Origin: Ceratotherium simum simum
Lineage: Eukaryota; Chordata; Mammalia; Perissodactyla; Rhinocerotidae
Direction of reading: 5' to 3'
Length of the DNA: 64,000 nt
NCBI RefSeq assembly: GCF_000283155.1
Contig: NW_004454216.1
Coordinates: 9,310,506 to 9,374,505, forward strand
The position numbers were made by a program, and so were the translations under genes. Of this stretch, positions 12,330-22,568 are shown one piece after another. Within the stretch, counting starts at the first letter, position 1. Each line of letters opens with the position of its first letter. The notes beneath the pieces are model-generated. The model did no database searches, was not told the DNA's origin, and saw nothing but the letters and a program-made list of their open reading frames with translations.

Positions 12330-12570
12330 CCAAACCCTTACCATTTGGCAGGAACTATGCTAAGTGCTTTACACAGATTATCTCATTTAATCACCAAAAT
12401 AATAGTACTTATGAAGGAGGTACTATAATTATCCGTATTTCTTATATAAGGAAACAAAAGGTTAGAGACTTGAAACAACTTGCCAAAGATGATATATATA
12501 GTAAAAGACAAGCCAACATTCAAATCCAGGCTACCTGACCCAAAATTGTGTAGCTAAACATTGTTCTATA
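12330..12570 (-). repeat. MIR SINE
   Basis: Minus-strand MIR, recognisable on the plus strand as AGATTATCTCATTTAATC, an ATAAGGAAACAAAAGGTTAG block and TTCAAATCCAGGCTACCTGA. Diverged and ancient. Confidence 0.8.
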
Positions 12571-12974
12571 CAGGTCTCCTTATTTCCCTTTACTCAACCT
12601 CACCTTATCCCCAATTGAACTCAAATACTTTTTTCCTCTTCTTGGAAAACAGCAATGTAAACAGGGCATTGTAAGGTCATGGAGGAGGAGGCCCTGGTCT
12701 ATAGGTGAACTGTTTCAATACCATTGTCTTATCTCTTGATATGAAATGGAGAGGAGATAATAAATCCACACCTTCTGCTCATCATGAATCAGCTCCGTGC
12801 CTCCTCTAACATAGACTTCATGAGTTAATTTTTGTTGGTTTTCTTCTATTACCAGGCTACTTTGCCCCTGAGTTAAAAATATTCCATTTCCAGTGCATTT
12901 TCTATTTGTTGGCTTTCGTCTTCATTTTTTTCCATTAGTAGAAATGGAAATCATTTATTTTAGGACCAAGCAAT

Positions 12975-13095
12975 TTAGGGTAGGCATTATTATCATCATT
13001 TTCCAGATGGGCTCAGAGAAGTTACATGACAGGCCCCAGGTGAAATTCATTTCTAGCCAGAAAGTAGCTAGAACTTAAACCTAGGATTCCTGCCT
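12975..13095 (-). repeat. MIR SINE fragment
   Basis: Plus strand shows ATTATTATCATCATTTTCCA, GGGCTCAGAGAAGTTA and TTAAACCTAGGATTCCTGCC, the core of an antisense MIR. Confidence 0.75.
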
Positions 13096-13134
13096 CCAAA
13101 TGCAGGCCTCTAAAACAGGGATGTGTGACTGCTA

Positions 13135-14075
13135 CATGTCCAGCAGCCTCCTTGGCACTTTACACACCTTATGCTAAATATATCCACAGCCACTTTCATA
13201 AATTCTCCCACAAACCTGCCCAGCTTCCTTTCCCTCCCATCTTAGTGAATGGCACTACCATTCAGATATGTGTGCCAGACACCAGGTGTCGTCTTCAATT
13301 TTTCTCTCTCCTTCACTCATACTGCAATTGTCCTATATCCACTCTATTACCAATTCATATCTGTCTTATGCCCAACTCATAAAATTTAACATTTTCTTTC
13401 TATATCTACCCAAACTACCGCTCTGTCTCCTCTGGGCTACTGGGCTTGTCTCCTAACACATCTCTGCCTTTTCCTTCCTGTCTACCTTCACTCCATTCTC
13501 ATACTGAAACCAGCATGACGTTCTTATAACACAAATACAGTCAGGCCATAAATGTCATGCCATCTTTTTGTTGAAAATATTTCAATGTCTTCCCATGGCT
13601 CTTAGATAAAAATTAAAACCTTGAACACGGCTGACAAGGCCTGGCATGATTTGGTTTTTACCATATCTCCCAGTTCATCCCTTAATCTCTGCACTGCAGT
13701 CCCAGTGGTATTTTTCCATTTCCTCAAACTCTACAAAGCCCTCACACAAGCTGTTCCCTCTCTCTGGACCACTTACACATCTCCCACCTCCTAAATGATG
13801 TTAATGTCTCCTCATTCTTCAGGCCTCAGCTCAGGTGTTGCTTTCTCAGGGTCAGTTTCCCTGGCCTTTATTACATGCTCTCTCACAAGATGGTTGTCGT
13901 CCTTATGACTTATCACTGTTGCAATTTTACATTTACTTATGGAATTATTTGATCAATTTCTGTCCTCCTTTCCAGGCAATACCTCTTTCTGTTCAACTTT
14001 TGTGTATTTAACACCATGCCTAGCACATGGTTGGCTCATAATGCATATTTGTTGAATGGATGAGAACTGAATGAA
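13135..14075 (+). mobile_element. L2 LINE 3' region beside CD96 exon 2
   Basis: C/T-rich L2 sequence (GACAAGGCCTGGCATGATTT; TTCAGGCCTCAGCTCAGGTG) ending ACCATGCCTAGCACATGG and ATATTTGTTGAATGGATGAG, the L2 3' terminus. The element is antisense to CD96 and ends about 40 bp from the exon 2 donor. Confidence 0.88.
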
Positions 14076-14112
14076 AGCATGTGATTCCTTCCCTCTACAC
14101 AGTTACGCTTAC

Positions 14113-14463
14113 CATTTGTCTGGATGAGTAGGTTGTAGATTTTAGTCCAGATGCCCTCTGGATACAGAGTAAAGCTACATTCGTACTTCCCAGTGAGTGA
14201 GGAGGACGTGTTCCTTAAGTGCAAAGTCCACTGCAACACATTCCCGGGAATTTCTCTGGAAGTCACCATTGACTCACAAGAACTCTCATTGGCACAGTAG
14301 GAGCCATACTGGGGATGATAAAGGGCAATCAGGTCCAAATTATCAGTGACCTTGGACCATTGCATCTGCACCAAGAAGCCTTTCTTCTGTATTTGGCAGG
14401 TCAGGTTGACATCAGAGCCAGGTAAAGCATAAATGTCTTCATTGAACCTTTCTTCCCATACCC
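14113..14463 (-). CDS. CD96: CD96 exon 2, first V-type Ig domain
   Basis: Encodes residues 21-138 of CD96, the membrane-distal V-type Ig domain, which in this nectin/PVR-binding family is the ligand-binding domain. The acceptor is TTCCTTTTCAG before 14463; the donor is GTAAGC from 14112. The exon is 351 nt (117 codons) and is phase 1 at both ends, as usual for Ig-domain exons. Visible Ig landmarks: LTC with the B-strand cysteine (about residue 43), the core tryptophan in MQW (56), and YEC with the F-strand cysteine (116). Two more cysteines sit at about 77 and 83. The HPQYG motif (70-74) lies where this receptor family has its binding loop (inference). Possible N-glycosylation sites are N40 (NLT), N79 (NES) and N105 (NTS). 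The frame is intact. Later Ig domains, stalk, membrane segment and cytoplasmic tail lie off the left edge; I found no exon 3 in 1-14112. Confidence 0.96.
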
Positions 14464-16371
14464 CTGAAAAGGAAGGACATGTGCCATCAGTTTGTGTCCT
14501 TCGCATGAAGTGACTCAATTAAAAACCTTGGTCACTTTGATGAGGTGAGGGAGCAACTGAGGAATTTTCTCCCTAGCTGCCTTAGTGGTAGGAGAGAGCT
14601 TGTACATGATCCAGATAGAGAAGCATGATTCTCCATGTAAATGAGGAGGCATTTGCTTAAGGACACTAGAGGAACTTGTTGACTTCTGAATATCCATCTC
14701 TTTGTCTGTTGGTCTGTCAAAAAAATAATTTAAGGTCTCTGACTACCTGTGAACAGACTTAAGACTATTTAAAAACTGAAGTCCATCAGCAAACTTATGA
14801 CAGCTATTCTTACAATGAGTATAATGGCTTTTTTGGTTATGAATCAATAGATCTATATAACACACAAACAGTATTTTCTGAAACTGAGAAAATAACTATG
14901 TATATAACATAGGCTTTTGCATAGACTATCTTTTTTAATCCTCACACACCAAAGAGTGATGTTGCTAGTATTCTTCATCAAAGAGGACACTGAGGCACAG
15001 AGAGACTAATTGATTTGCTTATAGTCACATCTCAGTAAAAAACCATGAATTCAGTTGCCTAGAGTCCATGCTCTTTCTATAACCGTCATAACCTCCAAAC
15101 TGCCTCCCAAATTGGTTGGGAAGAGTAAGAAACTTGACATTCAATATATGAGGATAAAAAAGGCCTTTCGCTTCCATGTAGTTAGGGTTCCTCAGGAAAA
15201 GAGGGGAGAAAATACCTCAGGCGGAATTTCCATGAAAGATAAACCTTTGGTCAGCATCATCTATAATCAACACTTTGAAATACTAGACATAAAAGAAGAT
15301 TCTCTCCTATCAGTTCTCTGACCAAATGGTACAGGGCACTTAAAATATGTTGAGCATTGAGCCTTTGACGTGCCTTCAATAGTGTAGCCTCAGTTTTAGA
15401 ATTAACATGGAATACTGTTACAGGAATGATATATTATTGTGACAAGTACCACTGAAGCTCACAAAGGGAAAAGATAAAAAGATGACAAGCAACTGAGAAG
15501 AAACAAGGCTCTCAAGGTACTTGACAAATGGGAATTATTACACTTTTATGGATACAAAACTTTGGGTAGGCAGAGGTTAGTACAGATTAATGTAGCTCCC
15601 TGTGAGTTCTCCTTGGCCTGATAATGTGCCTCTGATCCTATCCACAGTATTATATTCCAAAGTCTCCTTTGATTTAGAAATTCTCCTTAAAACCTTCGTA
15701 TCTCTATCTGAAAAGCACAGTTAATTCTTAAGACACTCAGGCTCACTATAATGCCCCCAGGCAATGGAGAGCAGAACTAATCTTTCCTCCTGCTATTTTT
15801 AAATAGGCCCTTTAGGCACTGGTTCCCACTGTCTTGAGGACACAGTTTGTCTCTTAGGTCCATACCTACAGATGCCTCGTTAAAATTCAATGTATGTTCA
15901 ACTCCCAAAGACATTAGCATTTGGAGGAGAAATGCTTGTTATATCCAAAACAAAAAGGATACCTGAGAGAGAGAAAAAGTTGAGCAAGGATCTCTGAGCA
16001 TTGAAGGCTGTGTGATTTTTTTAGTATTCCGGAGTTTTTCTGACTACCATTTGGAGAGCATTTCATTTCCAAGAAGCACAATTTCCCAGTGACTCCAGAG
16101 ATCCTCTTAGGAAGGAAATGGGTGAAAATGTCTCAGAGCAGTGGCACAAAACACTCATTGCCTTCTTGTTTTTAGTGTTCGTTAGTAATCATTTCTAGAC
16201 TCTAACATCTCTCCAGTATCTGCCACTTTTAAATACATAACTGAAAACCTTGGTAACGATCTGCCTTTGGTGATCAATTTTGGCAGCAGTCACAGACATT
16301 TCAAAAGAACAGAGGCCCCATTTGCCCCTAAAGCAGCCAATCTGACAACAGAGGACAACAGGAAGGCTTAC
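14464..16371 (-). other. CD96: CD96 intron 1
   Basis: The 1.9 kb intron between the signal-peptide exon and the first Ig exon, with GT and AG at its ends. It holds a MIR-like fragment at 14915-15075. The rest shows no open frame or repeat that I can name. Short open frames here are chance. Confidence 0.85.
14915..15075 (-). repeat. MIR SINE in CD96 intron 1
   Basis: Antisense MIR core: TTTTAATCCTCACACACC, GAGGACACTGAGGCACAGAG and AGAGTCCATGCTCTTT. Diverged. Confidence 0.78.
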
Positions 16372-16432
16372 CCCTGATAAGATGTATCTGGATGATGGCG
16401 TAGACAGCACAGTATGTCCATCTCTTCTCCAT
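16372..16432 (-). CDS. CD96: CD96 (TACTILE) exon 1, start codon and signal peptide
   Basis: Coding part of the first exon of CD96, a type I membrane receptor of the immunoglobulin superfamily on T and NK cells that binds CD155/PVR (family knowledge). The minus strand reads ATG and 20 codons plus one base. The peptide starts MEKRWTYCAVYAIIQIHLIR, nearly the human N-terminus as I recall it (MEKKWKYCAVYYIIQIH). A charged start followed by a hydrophobic stretch (YCAVYAIIQI) fits a signal peptide. The start has a strong context, with A at -3 and G at +4. The exon ends in phase 1 at a consensus donor, GTAAGC (16371-16366). Joining to exon 2 restores the glycine and gives GVWEER, as in human GVWEK. 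Intron 1 is 1908 nt. The 5' UTR start is not visible from sequence alone. Confidence 0.95.
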
Positions 16433-16650
16433 CGTTTCCCGAAGGCCTTACATCAGCATTTCCATAATGATCGCAGAAGCCAATTGATGCTTTTAACGAA
16501 GCAAACTCCAGCCACCCTATTCATGCTGAAAAACCCCAAATCTACCACATGCCTGGGTCTGTTTATCACTTGGCAAGACCCCAGGAAATGAAACGTAGAC
16601 AGGAAAGTAGTGTGGTTCAGAGCTAAGTATAACCTTCAACAGAACAATGT
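16433..16650 (-). promoter_or_regulatory. CD96: CD96 5' UTR / proximal promoter region
   Basis: Sequence directly upstream of the CD96 start codon. It has no CpG island. Motifs seen: a GGAA ETS core in CAGGAAAG (16600-16607, plus strand), followed closely by a RUNX site TGTGGTT (16611-16617); a second RUNX core as ACCACA (16544-16549); and a GATA-type TTATCA (16563-16568). These families drive T/NK promoters, so the arrangement suits CD96, but motif matches of this length are common by chance. A six-codon upstream open frame (ATG at 16465, stop ending 16448) lies 15 nt before the CD96 ATG. Whether it is transcribed depends on a start site I cannot locate. Confidence 0.5.
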
Positions 16651-18160
16651 TGAAATTGTTCTCTGAAATCTTGTGTATCACCTTCGTTAAAAGGTTTTTC
16701 AGTACCCAAAGATTCTCTCCTTCAGGATCTCTGTGTCAGTCAAGCTGCTTCTAAAATCCAAACAAAGGAAATCATGCAGAGCAGTTCATAATGTGCTTTT
16801 TATACATTTCTTTTCAAGAGTACAGAGTCATTTAACAAATGTGAGCTTAGTGTCTTTCATAATAGTTTTTCTGTTCAATTTTACAATATGTTTCCTTTCC
16901 AGAATTGCTCCAGGGTGAAAGAACAAAGAATTAACACAGTTAATTTTAATAAAGTCTGACAAGTAACAGAGGGTAGCATCAGCTATCAAACTGCATTTTA
17001 CTGTCTCCCCTCTTGCAGGGAAACCCACCTTTCCTTCACGTGGAGAAGGGAGGGCTCCTTTTCCTCCCTTCTCTGGGACAGGCTAGAGCTCAGGTGGGGA
17101 TGTCTCCCACCCTGCTGGCTGGAGGCGTTTTTTGCTGACAGCAGAAGAGCTTGTCTGTGCCTCAGCCAAAAACCATATAGAGCAAGGCCAAAGCAATCGG
17201 AATCCAAAGGCAGAGAATCTCCTAGCTCAGCCAGCCACCAGGCCTGCAACATCTGGCCAGTCACTTCCATTGACAGAGGACTCAGCATAGGGTTCAGGGA
17301 AGTGACTCCTAGCACGTGATGACTGTTCCCTGCCAGATACCAATGTACTGGTTTTCCAGCTTGCGATAAAATAGGCCATCTTCACCTTCCAACATTAAGA
17401 AGACAAGCATTAGGCTGAGGACTACAGCGTCAGTTCACGTACAAAGAATAAAAGCGAATAAATATATGTGTCTGCATACTGCCGTATGAGAGATTGGTGA
17501 GATATTCTGTGACTCTCATCTTCACTACAACAATGTAGGTATTGCCAGCAAGCCTGAAGACGAACGAGAAGGCTGAGCTGTGTTTCCAGGTTCCAAGGCG
17601 GTTACCCTTTTGAGGTCAGAGGGAGATAAATCTGGCCAGGTTGTCACCATGTATCACGTCATCGTGTGTCATGACATCATGTCATGTCATCTTGGATATA
17701 CTGATGTGTCCCTATGCAAGGACCTGGCAGGAATATGGATGATGCTGAGACATAAAGCATCGCCCTTGCCATTCAGGAGATTAGAATTTAGCTGGGAGAA
17801 CAGAGAATTGCATATGGCGAAACAAGGGCTACTGTCTTCCTGGATGTCCAAGCTACCCTCTACAACACCCCTGCAAATACTTGCCATGACAATTGTCATA
17901 CTTACACATTACTACTCAGCTAATGATGTTTCCTGCAAAGGCCAGAAGATGGAGTTACTTGTTCATAGTCCAGGGCTTCCCAAAGCTTTATTCCCACCCC
18001 CACCCCCACCTCCTCACTAAGTTTCAGATCACTAGAGGTGTTGGGTCAGGCGACGCTGACAGGGATGTTTTCAGGGAGGGCTGGGAAGTTCAAAGTCTTT
18101 GATTAAAAGGCAGGAGGAGACGTCATTGCCCTCAGTGTCTTCATCTCTTCCCTTTTCCCA
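16650..18160. other. Upstream flank of CD96, unassigned
   Basis: Mostly unique-looking sequence 5' of CD96. It contains an inverted repeat near 17670-17686 and a C-rich run at 17993-18010. I see no repeat family and no credible gene. The open frames at 16998-17315 (minus) and 17580-18020 (plus) lack start or splice support. Confidence 0.55.
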
Positions 18161-18177
18161 CTGGAAATTCCAGTAAT

Positions 18178-18309
18178 TCACAGTGATGGAGTATAGTGGC
18201 AAAAACAGGCTAAGAGATCTACTGGGATGATCTTGATCTGTACGTTGGTGTTCCGATTAAACTGGGACACATTACAGGCCTGGGGAAGGATTTCAGTTAC
18301 CTCACTCCA
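18178..18309 (-). other. Exon-like minus-strand open segment, unassigned
   Basis: A good acceptor (CTCTTTCTATTACAG) is followed on the minus strand by about 43 open codons and a stop; the peptide includes SEVTEILPQACNVSQF. I do not recognise the protein. It lies 1.7 kb upstream of CD96 exon 1 on the same strand, so it cannot be a downstream CD96 exon. It could be chance. Confidence 0.2.
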
Positions 18310-18479
18310 CCTGTAATAGAAAGAGGAATTTACCCAAGTGGACATCAATAAAAATCTAAATTTATTAAGTTCTCTAAGAACAGTACCTCCCCTTGAAGCA
18401 TTTAGAGGTCTCCCATCTCTTATTACTTTAAAGTAAAGCAACTCTTCACACACAAAAAATTCCCTCAAATTCAGAAAAA

Positions 18480-19420
18480 AGGGAAACTGTCATTTATTTT
18501 CCAGAGCTACAGAATCAATTTTAGTGGAATTCTTGCCTCTCATTGGGGTTCGGGTGCGCAAGGCACCTGTTCATTGGCCACTGGGCAAATCTGCCCTCTC
18601 TGGGTATTATTCAGAGCTTGGTTCATGGTTTTTATACCTAGAAACCTCTGTGGCCTGGAGTCATCAGATTTGACTGGTTTTCCTTTGGGACTTACCCAGG
18701 CTCTAGGAGAAGAAAAATTTCAGATGCCCACAGAATATTAATTGAACGCACCTGGTGTCCGGCAGCTGCATAACCCAGGAGACAGCCCCTCCATGGCTGT
18801 TTGCATGCAGCAGGTGGCAGCAAAACCCTGCAGACCTGCGCTGCTGTCCCAGGTGGTGGGAATTGCCTCCATGGCTTTTCAATCCTGATAATACTTTCTA
18901 AAGGCCCTTTCAGCGTGGGGATAGGCATTCTCTATACTTAAAAATAACTCTTCTGTGGAAGTCATGAAAATCTCTTCTATTATTCTCCCTGTTCACCAAA
19001 TCCCAATTGCACAGCATTTCTTCTGCCTTAGATCAGAGTCTCCTGCATAAAAAGAGAAAACAGAAGCAGCCAGTTTCACACACAAAAAGAAATCTTGAAC
19101 TTCTTGAACTTCAGAGGCAAATTCAATTATTTACAAAGAGAAGCGGGGGTGCACATTATTTCTGCTAGAGGCAAGCCATAATTGTGTGTTTTGGGCACAC
19201 TTTTTAAGTGCTCCATCTAAACAGTTACCCTCAACGAGAAAAGAACATTTTCAGAAATAGGAAGTTGAGCAAAACGTAAACTTACTTCTGTGGTTTTCAT
19301 AGAGGTTAACTCAAATATTAAGGCTAACTATCATAAAAAAATAAAATAAAAATGTGGAGTGTTATACCTTTGCACGTTTCTCTCCCAAAATACTTAGAAA
19401 ACGTGATACTTAATCTTTCA
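18480..19420. other. Unassigned intergenic sequence
   Basis: No gene or repeat that I can name. Confidence 0.5.
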
Positions 19421-19424
19421 GTTA

Positions 19425-20170
19425 ATCAAAACATCTTTATTGAGTGCCAACTCATGGGATTACTGAAGAGGCATAGTTCTAGGCAATTTTAAAATATAAA
19501 TGATAAAACACAGCCCTTGCTCTTAAAGCACTTACTGTTTGGCTGGGGAGAAGCATCCACATACACCAAAAGAGTCAAGAAACGTAAAGTACAGAACCGA
19601 ATGAGTAGGCAGCACGGGACTTTAGAAAAGGAGGTGATTGCTTAGGAATCGAGTGAGCTGGGAACATCTCAAGTGTGGAACCTGCGCTTGGCTTCATATT
19701 ATAGAAGTGAGTCTGGTGGAAACCAGGAGGTAAGTCATTCCGGATGGGGGAAAAAGTAAAAGCCAACACTTGGAAGTGTTGAAGTTCAAGGCTAATTCAT
19801 TGAATCAGCTGTTATTGTGGAGCAGAGGCTTTATTGGGGAGTTTGGGGGCAAATAAAGCCATCCAAGGGATGAGCTTAGATTACGGAGGCTTTGAATTTT
19901 GGGCTATAGACTTTTTTCTTCATGTCAAAGAGGTTATAAGTTTTTCAGCAAAAGAATAACATATTTAAAGTAACATTTTAGAAGGATGAATTTGGTAGAC
20001 ATGTGTAGATTGAATAAAAGAAGGGAGAAAAGGGAGGCAGAAGACCTGTTAGGAGTCATATTTCTTTAGACACCTGAGGATGAGAGCCTGATGGTGGCAG
20101 TGGTTATGGCAAAGCATGATGGGGGCATGGACATTACAAAGAAAGAGGAGGTAAGTCTTGGTGTTCAACT
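19425..20170 (-). mobile_element. L2 LINE, minus strand
   Basis: The plus strand reads as the reverse complement of an L2 3' region: ATCTTTATTGAGTGCCAACT near the left end (the L2 terminus reversed), TTGCTCTTAAAGCACTTACT, and further in AGAAGGATGAATTTGGTAGA and TGATGGTGGCAGTGG. Heavily diverged, with internal losses. Confidence 0.7.
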
Positions 20171-20684
20171 GGACATGGAATCAAAATCTCCTCTGAAGTT
20201 TCATGCAGGAGAATAAGGAGAAAAGAAAAACTGTAATAGAGCTGGATTCCTGCGGGAAGAGCCACACTACCCAAGGAGCAATCGTCAAGGGATCATTGGA
20301 CTTTGGACAAGAAGTGAGGAATAACCTGTTAGGGTCAGGTAGAGGCCCTGCCTCCATGAGAATCGAGTTCCTCCTTTTGGTTTTCTACTCAAATTTTATA
20401 AACTTTAAGAATTACTATCTAACGGAAAAGAAAGAATTTCATGAGACTTTCAGCATAGCAACCTGTTTTATCACCATCATTTCCACCATGCTGAATTCCA
20501 TCCATTAAAGACTAATTTTAATTTAATACATTTTTCCAATGACAACATCAATATGTTTCATTATCAGAAAACATTTTAAAAGGATAACAAAGAAAATAAA
20601 AATCAGCCAGAAGCTTAACCATCCAAAGACAACCAGTACTTTTATTTTGCCTTATATCTTTCTAAACTTTTACATTAATATGCA

Positions 20685-20898
20685 CAGTCATGGGTCGATT
20701 AATGATGGGGATACGTTCTGCTGTTTTAAGAATTGCGTTGTTAGGCGATTTCGTTGTTGTGGAAACATCATAGAGTGTACTTACACAAACCTAGAAGGTA
20801 TAGCCTACTCACACCTAGGCTGTGTGGTACTAATCTTATGGGACCACCATCATACACGCAGTCTGTTGTTGAATGAAACATTAGGTGGCTCATGACTG
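20685..20898. mobile_element. MER2-like (Tigger-derived) DNA transposon, internally deleted
   Basis: The left end CAGTCATGGGTCGATTAATG and right end GTGGCTCATGACTG are terminal inverted repeats of a MER2-type element. The interior has TAGGCGATTTCGTTGTTGTG and CACACCTAGGCTGTGTGG. At 214 bp it is shorter than the usual roughly 345 bp as I recall it, so the centre is deleted. TA follows the right end; the left flank reads CA, so the target duplication is no longer perfect. Confidence 0.9.
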
Positions 20899-20899
20899 T

Positions 20900-22330
20900 A
20901 TATTATGAAGAAAATTGATTTTTACTATTTTTACCACAAGGACACTAAGCTGCACTTTTTTTCACTTCATAATATATTGTAGACATAAGCACATGTTATA
21001 GAACAAAGATAAACTTCTTTCTTTTAAAATAGTTGCGTAATATTTTATTGCATGGATGTACAGAAAAATAATTTTTAAGTAAGATAAATATAAAATTTCT
21101 GCTGGATATTTTACTTTGAAAAATAGAATTTAAAAATTCAATTGAATAATTATAGTTAGTAATCTTTGAATATTTCTTTTCAGTGGTAAGCTGAAATAAG
21201 GAGGGAGAGAGGGAAAGAGGGAGATTGAGAGAGAGAGAGAGAGAGAGAGAAAGAACGAGAGACGTTGATTTTGCCAAAGCCCTGGCAAAGCTAATGTTGA
21301 CTCACTAATAACACAATAATGTTGACTTTTGCAGAAATGCATTTTAAAAACCATTAATATTTCTAGGGCTAAGTTAACATAGCCAGAATTAGAAGAAATA
21401 GTTTAAATTCTACATTTTACCTGGTTTCAAAACATTGAAAATTTATTTAAAATGTCTCTTCACATTCAGTGGAGAAAAAAGAACACCTTGAAAAACTGAG
21501 AAGCGTTGTAATTGATTTTAGAGCTTAAAGACGCTATGGAGCCAAATCACAAACTGTGATCCTTTTGTAGACTGCTACGAAAATAGTCTTAACCACATTT
21601 ATTTTTACAACTATAGATTCACATAGAGAGGTTGTGTTTCTATACTTAGTGGAAACAATAGGCTGGCGAAGTCAACCAAGGACTGGATCTGACTTTTTGC
21701 CAGTAATCCCCTCCCTTTTTTCCCAGTAATTTCGTTTTAAATGGAGTTCTGATTTTGAGAGCGAGAGCAAGAGTGAGAGCCAGAGGGGGAGAGACAGACC
21801 ACTCTGGTAGTTGTTGCTTTTATAATGGTGACGCTCCATACAACCTCAACTAAGTAATGTTATCAGGAAATAGGAGGTTGTGGTTAATAGCATTTCCCAG
21901 GTAACTGAGAGCTAAACCAAATTCTTTTCTTGGGCTGGGAAGGACTGTAATGGGGAGGGGAAATGAGTGGGATAGAAAGTGAGTCCTTGTTGCTGAACAT
22001 CTTTTTAAAAGTATTGCTTCACACTGCTGGTCAGTGAACACCTTGTAATGAACATTATTCCATTTTATTTGGTGATTGAGGATGTCACAGAGATCACGGA
22101 CATTGTTCTGAACTTCAGACCCCTGAGTGGACCATAAGAATACAAAGGAGAGTTGTGAAAAAACATACTCCCTTCCTCCAGAAAAGAAGTCTAACTCTTG
22201 AAAGAATTGCCTACTTTGTGGAAGAGTCAAAAACAGAGGCATGAGCTTGCTGTCACAAGAAGGTGGTCTATTTTCCGTCAAGGTCTATAGAATATTGGAG
22301 CTAGAAGGAACTATACTGATCATCTGGTAT
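20900..22330. other. Unassigned sequence with purine simple repeats
   Basis: AT-rich sequence with GA-rich stretches at 21200-21260 and 21758-21800. A 143-codon minus-strand open frame (22281-21850) has no recognisable domain and is treated as chance. Confidence 0.5.
21227..21250. repeat. (GA)12 simple repeat
   Basis: Twelve uninterrupted GA units in a purine-rich stretch of about 60 bp. Confidence 0.95.
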
Positions 22331-22425
22331 AGAGAGAGCCCTTCATTTTACAAATGGAGACACTGAGGCCCCAGAGGTAAAAGTGCCTTGCCCAAGATCG
22401 AAGAGTTTGTTATAAAGAATCCTGT
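22330..22425 (-). repeat. MIR SINE fragment
   Basis: Plus strand: TCATTTTACAAATGGAGACA, CTGAGGCCCCAGAGG and GCCTTGCCCAAGATC, an antisense MIR core. Confidence 0.75.
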
Positions 22426-22568
22426 ACTACTCGTTACAGTGAGTCTTATCTTACACTATTAAACTATTCACCTTAACATATTAGACAGTTGAAACCAACC
22501 ATTCTTCAAGTTAAAATGCACATTGCCTCCAATATCTTGAAAAGTAAGAAACAATCAAGAAATCATTC

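Noticed and set aside
1..14112. CD96 exon 3 (second Ig domain)
   Set aside because: I looked for a minus-strand Ig-like segment with splice sites and found none; the interval is repeats and unassigned intron. A short exon could still be missed by eye.
14515..14720. Two minus-strand open frames just before CD96 exon 2
   Set aside because: They are in intron 1 upstream of the exon 2 acceptor and do not match CD96.
20539..20895. 118-codon open frame
   Set aside because: Covers the MER2-like transposon; not a gene.
21850..22281. 143-codon minus-strand open frame
   Set aside because: No recognisable domain, no introns or polyadenylation context; consistent with chance in a 64 kb window.
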